56,742 bases of DNA, taken from NCBI GenBank assembly GCA_015295805.1, contig DVEF01000068.1, positions 1-56,742 of the forward strand. Direction: 5' to 3'. Each line of letters starts with the position of its first letter. Position 1 is the stretch's first letter. The stretch comes from Geminocystis sp. M7585_C2015_104 (GTDB lineage: Bacteria > Cyanobacteriota > Cyanobacteriia > Cyanobacteriales > Cyanobacteriaceae). Below, piece by piece: positions 8,939-17,918 of the stretch. Below the pieces are notes generated by a model. The model saw nothing but the letters and a program-made list of their open reading frames with translations, had not been told where the DNA came from and searched no databases. The position numbers and the translations under genes were made by a program.

Positions 8939-10465
8939 TTAGACTCTACCCCTCAACATCATGGCCATCTCGTTGCGGGCGGGGGAGTGTTGTAGGGCAG
9001 TTTCTTCGGTAATACGCCCTTCCTGATATAGGTTAAACAGGGACTTATTCATGGTGATCATACCATCAAACTCCCCTTCTTCCATCAAGCGGGTAATCTC
9101 CTCATATTTGCCGTTGAGGATGTAGTCTTTAACGGTTTCAGTGTTGATGAGGATGTCATGATATGCAGCCCGTTTCCCATCGGTAGTACGACACAGTCCC
9201 TGGGATATAATACATACTAGGGATTCGGCAATGGCCGAGCGGATGGCAGGTTGCTCTTCGGCGCTGTAGAGGGTAAAAATACGCTCAAGAGTCTTAACAG
9301 CACTATTGGTGTGGAGTGTGCCCATTACCAAGTGGCCAGTTTGTGCGGCTTTGAGGGCGGTATTCATGGTTTCCTTGTCCCGCATTTCCCCCACCAGGAT
9401 TATATCAGGGTCTTCCCGTAGGGCGGCCTTAAGGGCATTTTCAAACTTGAGGGTATGCATGCCCACTTCTCTTTGTTTTATGAGGGATTTGCGGCTCTGG
9501 TGGACGAACTCGATGGGGTCTTCAATGGTGATAATATGTTTAGCATGCTCACTGTTGATATAATCAATCATGGCTGCCAGGGTGGTGGATTTTCCGCTTC
9601 CCGTAGGCCCCGTTACTAGAATCAACCCCTTGTGCGCATCACACACGTCTTTAAACACTGGCGGCAGACGTAGTTCTTCCAGGGTTAGAATGCGCAAAGG
9701 TATCAATCGTAATACCATGGCCGGGCCCCTGAGGCTGTCAAAGACATTAATACGCACCCTAGCAAAGTCGTACTGGGTGGCCCCATCGAATTCTAACTCT
9801 TTCTTGAATTTTTGGATATCCTCCTCCCGCATTATTTCCCGCAACCAGCTCATGAATGTATTATGGTCAATTTCAGGATACTGGTCCAGGGTGATAATTT
9901 CGCCACGATCGCGCATTCTAGGCAATTCCCCTACCCCTAGGTGGATATCAGAATAGCCCTTGTCGAAGGCCAGTTTTACTAAATCCCTCAGGGGGGGTTG
10001 TCCTGGAGCCCGTCCTGGTGGGGGGGATGTAACACGTACTCCCGCCACCCCGACTACACCCGCCCCTCCTCTCAGAGTCCCCTTGGCTATGGTGGCCTCC
10101 TCTAATACGTCTGTACTACCAGAACGAGCAGACGGACGAGGGGCAACAGGTGGGGGTGGTGGAGGGGGTGTGGGCCGTGAAGGGATGTGAGGGGGGGCTT
10201 GTCCTCCCCGAGTGGGTGGAGGCGGCGGAGGTGGGGTTTTTTTGCTAGGAGGCATCAATTCTGGTGATGTTATTTGGGTTTGTTCGCTGTCAAAATAGTC
10301 GTCTAGGTCGGAGGTGTCGAATTCAAGGGGGGAGGGATTGGTACTGTTATCCCCCCCTTTGCCACTTACTCTAGTTTCTTCTTTCCCCAATGGGGGTGGT
10401 GGCGGAGGCACTTTTGCTGGGAAGGGGAGAGGTTTTTTCTTGGGTTGGTCTCCAGATTGAGTCAT
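8939..10465 (-). CDS. pilT: PilT-type pilus retraction ATPase with a proline-rich N-terminal extension
   Basis: PilT is the hexameric ATPase that depolymerises type IV pili and drives twitching and phototaxis in cyanobacteria. The core (from about residue 160) has Walker A GPTGSGKST near 287, EDPIEFVHQ (Asp box), the Walker B region PDIILVGEMRD and the His box MGTLHTNSA. The first 160 residues are not part of the usual PilT fold: they are disordered and strikingly proline-rich, with runs such as PPPPPPPTRGGQ and PTPPPPPPPV. E. coli-type PilT has about 370 residues; this one has 508. Cyanobacteria often carry two PilT paralogues, and the longer one (PilT2) is the likely match, which is inference. 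The downstream neighbour sbcD is probably co-transcribed. Confidence 0.9.
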   Translation of the reverse strand: MTQSGDQPKKKPLPFPAKVPPPPPPLGKEETRVSGKGGDNSTNPSPLEFDTSDLDDYFDSEQTQITSPELMPPSKKTPPPPPPPTRGGQAPPHIPSRPTPPPPPPPVAPRPSARSGSTDVLEEATIAKGTLRGGAGVVGVAGVRVTSPPPGRAPGQPPLRDLVKLAFDKGYSDIHLGVGELPRMRDRGEIITLDQYPEIDHNTFMSWLREIMREEDIQKFKKELEFDGATQYDFARVRINVFDSLRGPAMVLRLIPLRILTLEELRLPPVFKDVCDAHKGLILVTGPTGSGKSTTLAAMIDYINSEHAKHIITIEDPIEFVHQSRKSLIKQREVGMHTLKFENALKAALREDPDIILVGEMRDKETMNTALKAAQTGHLVMGTLHTNSAVKTLERIFTLYSAEEQPAIRSAIAESLVCIISQGLCRTTDGKRAAYHDILINTETVKDYILNGKYEEITRLMEEGEFDGMITMNKSLFNLYQEGRITEETALQHSPARNEMAMMLRGRV

Positions 10466-10508
10466 GGCCTATTCCCTGTTATAATCTCTATACCCTAATT
10501 ATTCCATT

Positions 10509-11225
10509 CTAATTTTTAATCCTAGAGTTTTTGTGGTGGCAGGCGGGAATAATAGTCTCCAACCAGTCTTTAATCTGTCGGTAAAGAGTTTCATACCCTC
10601 TGCTGTTGGGGTGTAAACCGTCGGCAGACATCTGGGATTGACGCCAATAATCCCCCTTACTCATCCAGAGGTCGAATATGTCTAGGTAGGGGATGTTTCT
10701 TTGTTCACAAGCTCGTTTGCAGATCTCTTTATACCGGTACTGGTCTGTCAGGTTAAAATAGAGACAGTCAAACAATGGCATCTTAGACTCATCCACTGGC
10801 ACCATCCCCACAAACATAACCGGTGCTAGTTCCACTGCTACTTCTAGCAGTTCGTTGATGTCTGTGGTAAACTGTTGATGGCTGGTTTGGTTTCTGCCCT
10901 GTTTATGCCCAAGGCGGGGGGTGTCGTTTACCCCTACACAGAGGAGAATCAAGTCGGGCAGTCTGTTTCTTACTTCCCCCCGGCAGGCGAATTCCTGAGG
11001 TAGACGTTGTTTTACTCTAGCTACGGTATCCCCCCTCACTCCCAGATTGTATAATACATGGCCACCTTCTTCCCCCATCCAATCACGACGCAGTCTTTCT
11101 ACCCATCCTCCCCCCTCACAATCCCCGTAACCGTATACCAGACTGTCACCAATGGCAATTACTCTTAGGGGTTGGGCTACTTTGTAACTGAAGGCAAGTT
11201 TACTGGGATTGATTAAAACCCGCAT
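10509..11225 (-). CDS. GDSL-family esterase/acylhydrolase (SGNH fold)
   Basis: The SGNH hydrolase blocks are clear: block I AIGDSLVYGYG with the nucleophile Ser, block II NLGVRGDT, block III GVND, and block V DGLHPNSRGYETL with the catalytic Asp and His. No signal peptide is evident, so a cytoplasmic enzyme is likely. The substrate could be a lysophospholipid, thioester or simple ester, which the sequence does not decide. I use the ATG at 11225 (MRVLINPSK); a TTG at 11243 in the same frame would add six residues, and neither has a good ribosome-binding site. It lies just downstream of the CPBP protease gene on the same strand. Confidence 0.88.
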   Translation of the reverse strand: MRVLINPSKLAFSYKVAQPLRVIAIGDSLVYGYGDCEGGGWVERLRRDWMGEEGGHVLYNLGVRGDTVARVKQRLPQEFACRGEVRNRLPDLILLCVGVNDTPRLGHKQGRNQTSHQQFTTDINELLEVAVELAPVMFVGMVPVDESKMPLFDCLYFNLTDQYRYKEICKRACEQRNIPYLDIFDLWMSKGDYWRQSQMSADGLHPNSRGYETLYRQIKDWLETIIPACHHKNSRIKN

Positions 11226-11258
11226 ATTGGTCAAAACAAGCAAGCCAGGGTAATTATA

Positions 11259-11840
11259 CTAAAGCTTTGTGCTCTTTTTCCACTTCCAGAAGGCCCCGGA
11301 CACAAAATTGGTTAAACTATGGGCAATAATAGGCACAAGGAGATTATCGGTAAGATAAACACTATAACCCAAAAGAAAGCCAACGAGGGTCGCCCACACT
11401 ACATAATGCCAATTGGCTGCCTCACTCCAGTGGAGAATACCAAAAAATACGCTAGATATTACCAAAGCTAGCCAGTCATAACCCAACCCGGGAATCATTA
11501 TGCCCCTAAATAACAACTCCTCACTCACTCCCGGTAGTATCCCCAGCCAAAACAAGTCTGGGAATGTCAAGGGGGTGATAATCAATTCCAGATACTTCTT
11601 GGCACAAAGACGATACCCTTCCCACACATACGCCAGGATGACACTGGCTGTTAGTATTATAAACCCTAAAATTATCCCCGCCCCCAGAGCAGATAATGTT
11701 GGTTTCAATGGTATCCTCTCCACTTCCCCTAGTCTCTGCCATATTTCGGCTACCAGCAGGAGAATCAAGGCGGTTATTGCCATCAGGATGAGTATTTGAG
11801 TGCGACTAAAGGGTTGGGAATTGAATGGATGGTTGTCCAT
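11259..11840 (-). CDS. CPBP-family intramembrane glutamic protease (CAAX protease/bacteriocin-processing)
   Basis: The 193-residue protein is highly hydrophobic with about five membrane segments, starting at residues 13-30. The family's three motifs are present: EELLFR (EExxxR), FGILHW (FxxxH) and HSLTN (HxxxN), so the catalytic Glu, Arg, His and Asn are intact. In cyanobacteria, members of this family include both putative CAAX-like proteases and membrane proteins of unknown role. The end of this gene is about 33 bases upstream of the GDSL esterase start, so the two may form an operon. The substrate is unknown. Confidence 0.88.
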   Translation of the reverse strand: MDNHPFNSQPFSRTQILILMAITALILLLVAEIWQRLGEVERIPLKPTLSALGAGIILGFIILTASVILAYVWEGYRLCAKKYLELIITPLTFPDLFWLGILPGVSEELLFRGIMIPGLGYDWLALVISSVFFGILHWSEAANWHYVVWATLVGFLLGYSVYLTDNLLVPIIAHSLTNFVSGAFWKWKKSTKL

Positions 11841-11986
11841 TTAATGTATGTCGTATTTTAGCCCTTATCCTAATATTAACTCCCCTCAGCTGGGAGTTTG
11901 ATAAATTAATGTAATGGAATTCACAAGGGCATCAGTGCCTGTTTTTGATTGTATTCCACTTGAGTTGAGAAAATCTAGTCATCGGC

Positions 11987-13051
11987 ATGTTGGCATTAGA
12001 CCCTCAATTGAAGGAAAAATTGGCCAAGCCGCTGAAAATAGGGAATCTGACAATTAATAGTCGTGTGTTTCAGTCTCCCCTGTCAGGAGTTACAGATTTG
12101 GTTTTCCGTCGGCTGGTAAGACGATACGCGCCCCATTCTATGATTTATACGGAGATGGTAAGTGCCAAGGAAGTCCACCATCTGGCAGAGATTCCTAGAA
12201 TAATGGAAATAGCACCAGATGAGCAACCTATTAGCATCCAGCTGTTTGACAGTCGCCCGGATTTTATGGCTGCGGCAGCCGTAAAGGCGGCAAAAGAGGG
12301 CGCTCAAACTATTGACATAAACATGGGTTGCCCAGTGAACAAGATTACTAAAAAAGGAGGGGGTTGTCAACTGTTAAGGCAGCCGGAAGTGGCAGAAGCC
12401 ATTGTCAAGGCGGTAAAAAAGGCAGTAGATGTGCCGGTTACGGTGAAGACTCGTATTGGTTGGAGTGATGAGGAGATTAATATTCTCGACTTTGCCAGAA
12501 GGATGGAGGATGCCGGTGCGGATATGATTACTATTCATGGACGTACTAGACAACAGGGTTACAGTGGCAAAGCAAGGTGGGATATTATTGCCCAGGTTAA
12601 GGAGAAATTGTCTATTCCTGTTATCGCCAATGGGGATATTTTCTCTGTCGAGGCGGCCATCTCTTGTCTGCAAGTAACTAATGCCGACGGGGTTATGTGT
12701 TCGCGGGGCACATTGGGTTATCCTTTTTTAGTGGGGGAGATTGACTATTTCTTCCGCACCGGCAAATTGTTACCATCCCCCACTGTTAAGGAAAGATTAC
12801 AATGTGCTAAGGACCATCTAAGGGGATTATGGGAATACAAGGGGCAAAGGGGGATACTTCAGGCTCGTAAACACTTAGCCTGGTATTGTGAGGGATTTCC
12901 TGGTGCGAGTCAATGGCGGGATAGACTATCTCGTGTCAATTCTTTAGAGGAGGGATTGTCTTTGTTGGATGCCTTGATAGAATCTCTCTCCTCCTCTTCC
13001 GTTGCGCCTTTAACTCAAGGCGGCTATGAGTTTATTTCTGGCGGTGTTTAA
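11987..13051 (+). CDS. dusB: tRNA-dihydrouridine synthase (DusB type)
   Basis: This FMN enzyme reduces specific uridines in the tRNA D-loop. The TIM-barrel motifs are in order: SPLSGVTDLVFRRLVRRY near the N-terminus (DusB proteins usually have APMAGVTD), EMVSAKE, INMGCPVNKI with the catalytic Cys, VKTRIGW, HGRTRQQGYSGKARW and a phosphate-binding NGDIFS followed by RGTLGYPF. The length is 354 residues, slightly longer than E. coli DusB (321). The last 42 bases overlap the 3' end of alaS on the opposite strand, so the C-terminal residues of both proteins are encoded by the same DNA. Confidence 0.93.
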   Translation: MLALDPQLKEKLAKPLKIGNLTINSRVFQSPLSGVTDLVFRRLVRRYAPHSMIYTEMVSAKEVHHLAEIPRIMEIAPDEQPISIQLFDSRPDFMAAAAVKAAKEGAQTIDINMGCPVNKITKKGGGCQLLRQPEVAEAIVKAVKKAVDVPVTVKTRIGWSDEEINILDFARRMEDAGADMITIHGRTRQQGYSGKARWDIIAQVKEKLSIPVIANGDIFSVEAAISCLQVTNADGVMCSRGTLGYPFLVGEIDYFFRTGKLLPSPTVKERLQCAKDHLRGLWEYKGQRGILQARKHLAWYCEGFPGASQWRDRLSRVNSLEEGLSLLDALIESLSSSSVAPLTQGGYEFISGGV

Positions 13052-15655
13052 AGCCTCTTCCACTTTGGTAGTATCCCTGCCACCGGCCTGTGCTAAATTG
13101 GGTTTGCCTCCCCCACCGCCACCACAAATTTTGGCAATCTCCCCAATGAATTTGCCCGCTTGCATTTTTCTTTCTTTGTAAATTTTTGGACTAAATGCTG
13201 CTACGAAATTGACCTTATTCTCCTCTGGGGTAGAAGCTAAAATAATCGCACCTTCTCCCACTTTTTCTAATAACCTTTGGGCGGCATTTTGGAGAGCCTT
13301 AGCCTCCAGTTGACCCATATTTGCCACTAAAATCTTAAATTCTCCCACCGATTCCGCCTGGTTGATTAAGTTTTCCGACTTGAGTAGGGCTAGTTCGGTT
13401 TTTACTCTTTCTAACTCTTTTTGGGTGGTTTTTAACTCTTCTTGTAACTGGTAAATGCGCCCAGTAATCTCCTCGGGTTTAGCCTTAAAATGCTCACATA
13501 ATTCCTTGACAATGTCATCCCGAAGGCGTAAATAATCCAAAACGGCAGCACCAGCTACCGCCTCAATCCTCCTAATACCAGCGGCAATTCCAGTGGAGGA
13601 GATGATTTTAAACAAGCCGATTTCAGCAGTATTGTTTACATGAGTACCACCACATAATTCCATGGAAACACCAGGAATGTCTATCACCCTGACTATCTCC
13701 CCATACTTTTCACCAAACATGGCAATTGCCCCTTTTCGTCTTGCCTCCGCCAAGGGCATAATCTCTACATGGGTTTTATGAGCCTCTGCTATCCAGGTGT
13801 TGATTAAATCTTCTATCTGTTGCAGTTGAGAGGGAGTAAGAGGTTGATTACAGTTAAAGTCAAAACGTAACCTGTCATGGGATACTAATGAGCCAGCCTG
13901 GGAGATAGACTCGTCTACCACCCTCTTCAAGGCTGCCTGTAACAGGTGGGTGGCAGTATGGTGTGCCCTCAGACGATTACGATAAGATTTATCAATAGTA
14001 GCGGTAACTGTTTGCCCTACGGAGACTTTGCCCCTTTCCACAACGCCATAGTGGACAAAAAATCCGGATTCCTTTTGGACATCATGGATAGAGATTAACA
14101 GGTTATCCCCAGCTATATAACCCTTGTCAGCAATTTGTCCACCGGATTCGGCATAAAAGGGAGTCTTATCTAAGATTATCTGAATGGAGGTGCCAGCTGT
14201 GGCTTCTTGTACAATCTTCCCGTCTACTAATAGGGCCTCAATTTTACCGTCTGCCTGATATTGTTGATAGCCCAAAAACTCGGTAGGATGGATATGTTCA
14301 GCCAGTTTGTCAATACTGCCCTGTACAGTCAAATCAATGGTTTCATGGGCGGCTTTTGCCCTTTGTCTTTGAGCCTCCATTTCCCTTTCAAAACCAGTTA
14401 CATCCACAGTTAATCCCCTTTCTGCGGCAATTTCCTGTGTCAACTCCAAGGGGAAGCCGTAGGTGTCATACAAGACAAAGGCATCCTCGCCGGAAATGAC
14501 TGTTTCTCCCCTCCCTTCCAACTTCTCGATAATCTCTTCTAACAGTCTTTCGCCTCTTTCTAGGGTAACCAGGAAGGCAGACTCTTCCCTTTCTAACTCG
14601 CTTTTGATTATCTTTTCCCTCTCCCTGGTGTTGGGGTAGGTGTCTTCTGCCAGACTAATAGCTACCTCCGCCAGGGGGGTGAGAAAATTGCCTTCTATGC
14701 CTATCAGACGCCCATGACGCACCATCCTCCTAATTAGCCTTCTCAACACATATCCCCTACCAATATTAGATGCCGAGATGCCGTCTGCAATCATGTGTAC
14801 CACAGCCCGACAATGATCACCGATAACCTTAAGGGAGACTTTCGTCTTCTCATCGGCATCTTGGTAGTCAATGTTGGCAAGAGAGGCGGCAGTCTTGACA
14901 ATGGGGAAAATCAAGTCCGTTTCGTAGTTGTTGGCAACACCCTGTAATATTTGCGCCATCCTTTCTAACCCCATGCCAGTGTCGATATTCTTGTTTTGTA
15001 GGGGGGAAAGATTCCCCTCCGCATCCCGGTTGTATTCCATGAACACCAGGTTGTAGAATTCGATGAAGCGGCTGGAGTCTCCCAAATCGATATTATCTAG
15101 CCCAAGTTCTGGCTTAAAGTCATAGTATAACTCGGAACAGGGGCCACAAGGGCCAGTAACACCGGCTGTCCAAAAATTGTCTTCCTCCCCCATGGGGATT
15201 ATCTTCTTCTCAGGAAGGCCAACCCTATCCCGCCAAATGGCAAAAGCCTCATCGTCTTCCCTAAATACGCTGACGACAATCCTTTCCGGTGGCAGTTGAT
15301 ACACCTGTGTGGTCAATTCCCATGCCCAAACAATGGCCTCTTCCTTAAAATAATCCCCAAAGCTGAAATTACCCAACATCTCGAAGAAGGTATGGTGTCT
15401 GGCAGTGCGCCCTACATTTTCTATATCGTTGGTACGAACACATTTTTGGGCTGTTGTAACACGGGGATATTCCGGCTGTTGTTGTCCCAAGAAAATGGGC
15501 TTAAAGGGTAGCATTCCCGCTATTGTGAGCAAAACAGTGGGATCCTCCGGCACTAATGAAGCACTAGGTAGGATTTTGTGTCCTTTTTCTGCAAAAAAGC
15601 CCAAGAACTTCTCTCTAATCTCTTTACCACTCAGAAAAGGAGGTTTTTTGCTCAT
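13010..15655 (-). CDS. alaS: Alanyl-tRNA synthetase
   Basis: AlaRS charges tRNA-Ala. Seen in order are the class II catalytic domain at the N-terminus (MLPFKPIFLG, RHHTFFEMLGNFSFGDYF), the tRNA-recognition region, an editing domain with the metal-binding HHTATHLLQAAL and CGGTHVNN motifs, and a C-terminal DHHA1-type domain with a CGGGGGGKPNLAQAGG loop. The length of 881 residues is normal (E. coli 876). The start MSKKPPFLSG at 15655 has no close rival. It converges on dusB with a 42-bp overlap. Confidence 0.97.
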   Translation of the reverse strand: MSKKPPFLSGKEIREKFLGFFAEKGHKILPSASLVPEDPTVLLTIAGMLPFKPIFLGQQQPEYPRVTTAQKCVRTNDIENVGRTARHHTFFEMLGNFSFGDYFKEEAIVWAWELTTQVYQLPPERIVVSVFREDDEAFAIWRDRVGLPEKKIIPMGEEDNFWTAGVTGPCGPCSELYYDFKPELGLDNIDLGDSSRFIEFYNLVFMEYNRDAEGNLSPLQNKNIDTGMGLERMAQILQGVANNYETDLIFPIVKTAASLANIDYQDADEKTKVSLKVIGDHCRAVVHMIADGISASNIGRGYVLRRLIRRMVRHGRLIGIEGNFLTPLAEVAISLAEDTYPNTREREKIIKSELEREESAFLVTLERGERLLEEIIEKLEGRGETVISGEDAFVLYDTYGFPLELTQEIAAERGLTVDVTGFEREMEAQRQRAKAAHETIDLTVQGSIDKLAEHIHPTEFLGYQQYQADGKIEALLVDGKIVQEATAGTSIQIILDKTPFYAESGGQIADKGYIAGDNLLISIHDVQKESGFFVHYGVVERGKVSVGQTVTATIDKSYRNRLRAHHTATHLLQAALKRVVDESISQAGSLVSHDRLRFDFNCNQPLTPSQLQQIEDLINTWIAEAHKTHVEIMPLAEARRKGAIAMFGEKYGEIVRVIDIPGVSMELCGGTHVNNTAEIGLFKIISSTGIAAGIRRIEAVAGAAVLDYLRLRDDIVKELCEHFKAKPEEITGRIYQLQEELKTTQKELERVKTELALLKSENLINQAESVGEFKILVANMGQLEAKALQNAAQRLLEKVGEGAIILASTPEENKVNFVAAFSPKIYKERKMQAGKFIGEIAKICGGGGGGKPNLAQAGGRDTTKVEEALNTARNKLIAALS

Positions 15656-15677
15656 AGATTATCACCGATAGTCACTT

Positions 15678-15840
15678 ATATGCTATTATCCCTCACAAGG
15701 AGGGACTATTAGCTAGCTATCCTATTGCCCAGCCAATGCCATAGTGGTGGAAAAGAAGACTGTTAGTTATAGTTATCCCCTCACCTAGCCTAGGTCATAA
15801 TGATAATAAGGAAGACTAGCAGCTATCCTGTTGCCTAGCC
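15678..15840. repeat. Degenerate direct repeat in the alaS-trpS intergenic region
   Basis: The 20-mer at 15715-15734 recurs at 15821-15840 with two mismatches (18 of 20), an offset of 106 bases. A second shared word, ATCCCTCAC / ATCCCCTCAC, occurs before each copy, near 15688 and 15773. This looks like an old tandem duplication of roughly 90-106 bp in the divergent promoter region between alaS (-) and trpS (+). No protein is encoded. Confidence 0.55.
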
Positions 15841-15908
15841 GAGGATAGTAATGTTATAATTGACCCCTGTTGTTTTAGGCACGGCAACAAAGACAAGCCT
15901 CATTAAAC

Positions 15909-16919
15909 ATGATGACAAAAAAACGTGTCTTGTCGGGGGTACAACCAACAGGGAATCTCCACATAGGCAATTATCTAGGGGCAATTCGTAACTGGGTGGA
16001 GATACAGAAAAACTACGAGAACTATTTCTGTGTAGTAGACCTACATGCCATCACAGTACCCTATAATCGAGACACGTTGGCGGAAAACACCTATACCATT
16101 GCTGGCTTATATCTGGCCTGTGGTATAGACCCAAATTATTCTACCATTTTTGTGCAGTCCCATGTGAAGGCCCACACGGAGTTAACTTGGATACTCAACT
16201 GCATCACTCCTATCAACTGGCTAGAGGGGATGATTCAGTTTAAGGAGAAGGCTATCAAACAAGGGGAAAACGTGAGTGTGGGATTGTTAGACTACCCCGT
16301 GTTGATGGCGGCAGACATTCTATTATACGATGCCGATGAGGTGCCAGTAGGGGAAGATCAAAAACAACACTTGGAACTAACACGGGATATTGCCATCCGC
16401 GTCAATAACCTGTTTGGCAGTAAAGACAATCCTATATTTAAAGTACCAGAACCTCTCATCAGAAAGGAAGGAGCCAGAGTAATGAGTCTTACCGATGGCA
16501 CCAAAAAAATGTCCAAATCCGATCCCTCTGACTACAGTCGTATTAACTTGTTGGACAGCCCTGACGAGATTAGACGGAAAATCAAACGTTGTAAGACTGA
16601 TTCCATTATGGGGTTGAGTTTTGCGGAGGACAGGCCAGAATGTAACAATTTGTTAAGTTTATATGCCATATTCAGTGGCAAAAGCAGGGAGGAGGTGGCG
16701 GCAGAATGTGCTAATATGGGATGGGGACAATTTAAACCCCTGTTAGCCGATGCCATTATAGCCTCCCTAGAGCCCATTCAAAAAAGATATAAGGAAATAA
16801 TGAAGGATAGGGGGTATCTACACAAGTTACTGCAAGAGGGGAGGGAAAAAGCAGAAGCAGTGGCCAATGCCACCTTAAACAGAGTTAAGTCTGCCTTTGG
16901 TTTTTTGCCTCCGCCATGA
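15909..16919 (+). CDS. trpS: Tryptophanyl-tRNA synthetase
   Basis: TrpRS is a class I synthetase. It has the HIGN motif in GNLHIGNYLGAIRNW near residue 18-21 and the KMSKS loop (TKKMSKSDPSDYSR) near residue 200, with the Trp pocket region VGEDQKQHLELTRDIA. The length of 336 residues is typical of bacterial TrpRS. There are two consecutive Met codons at the start; the first is used. It begins a same-strand run with metF, which follows after 14 bases, and ftsY. Confidence 0.96.
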   Translation: MMTKKRVLSGVQPTGNLHIGNYLGAIRNWVEIQKNYENYFCVVDLHAITVPYNRDTLAENTYTIAGLYLACGIDPNYSTIFVQSHVKAHTELTWILNCITPINWLEGMIQFKEKAIKQGENVSVGLLDYPVLMAADILLYDADEVPVGEDQKQHLELTRDIAIRVNNLFGSKDNPIFKVPEPLIRKEGARVMSLTDGTKKMSKSDPSDYSRINLLDSPDEIRRKIKRCKTDSIMGLSFAEDRPECNNLLSLYAIFSGKSREEVAAECANMGWGQFKPLLADAIIASLEPIQKRYKEIMKDRGYLHKLLQEGREKAEAVANATLNRVKSAFGFLPPP

Positions 16920-16933
16920 AGGGGTGTTAGTAG

Positions 16934-17851
16934 ATGAGTAGTAGATTTCAACAAGCCATCGCCAGGAAAGACTTTCTCATCACCGCGGAAATAACCCCGC
17001 CAAAGGGAGGCAATCCCCAGAGAATGCTCGAGGTGGCCGAATTGTTGAAAAATAGAGTACATGGCGTCAATATTACTGATGGCAGTCGTGCCGTTCTTAG
17101 AATGTCCTCCATAGCCGCCTGTGTGTTATTATTACAACGGGGGATTGAGCCCATTTGTCAGATTACCGGCCGAGACCGTAATGCTATTGCCATACAAGCA
17201 GATTTAATGGGCGCCTACAGTCTGGGCATTAGAAATATTTTAGCCCTAACTGGGGATCCCATAAAGGTAGGAGACCATCCCAATTCCAGGGCGGTATTTG
17301 AGCTAGAATCTGTGCGAATATTGAAACTAATCAACGAGCATTTAAACAAGGGTTTTGATATTAATAATAATCCCCTTCCCGACGGCAAATTGGACTTGTT
17401 TACAGGGGCGGCTGTCGACCCACAGTCCAAAAGCTGGTCGGGTCTACAAAGACGTTTTGAAAGGAAAATTAATGCTGGCGCCAAGTTTTTCCAGAGTCAA
17501 TTGATTACAGACTTTGATAAATTGGAACGCTTCATGAATGAGATAGCCTCGGGTTGTGGCCGGCCTATTTTGGCTGGTATTTTTCTCTTAAAAAGCGCCA
17601 AAAATGCTATTTTTATTAACAAAAATGTACCTGGGGTAGAGATACCAGAAACGATAATAAAGCGGCTACAGAAGGCGGAAAACCAGTTAGAAGAGGGCAT
17701 GAAGATAGCGGCGGAACAGATAAAAATGGCTCGGCAGATATGTCAGGGAGTGCATATAATGGCCGTCAAAAAAGAGGAATTAATCCCTAGAATATTGGAT
17801 CTGGCGGGAGTTAAACCAATAGAAAATAATGGCCAAGGGCTGAGAATATAA
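16934..17851 (+). CDS. metF: Methylenetetrahydrofolate reductase family protein (MetF-type)
   Basis: MTHFR reduces 5,10-methylene-THF to 5-methyl-THF for methionine synthesis, using FAD. The eight-stranded barrel is recognisable from FLITAEITPPKGGNPQRMLE (catalytic Glu), VNITDGSRAV, GIEPICQITGRDRN, NILALTGDPIKVGDHP and AGAKFFQSQLITDFDK. The length is 305 residues, like E. coli MetF (296). It starts 14 bases after trpS and is probably co-transcribed with it. The sequence is divergent from E. coli MetF, closer to the single-domain form common in cyanobacteria, so the enzyme assignment is strong but not absolute. Confidence 0.88.
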   Translation: MSSRFQQAIARKDFLITAEITPPKGGNPQRMLEVAELLKNRVHGVNITDGSRAVLRMSSIAACVLLLQRGIEPICQITGRDRNAIAIQADLMGAYSLGIRNILALTGDPIKVGDHPNSRAVFELESVRILKLINEHLNKGFDINNNPLPDGKLDLFTGAAVDPQSKSWSGLQRRFERKINAGAKFFQSQLITDFDKLERFMNEIASGCGRPILAGIFLLKSAKNAIFINKNVPGVEIPETIIKRLQKAENQLEEGMKIAAEQIKMARQICQGVHIMAVKKEELIPRILDLAGVKPIENNGQGLRI

Positions 17852-17918
17852 ATTAAATTAAATAGTAGAATATACAAAGGGCGGTAAAACAGTAGCAAAA
17901 GGGGAGAAAGGAATAATT

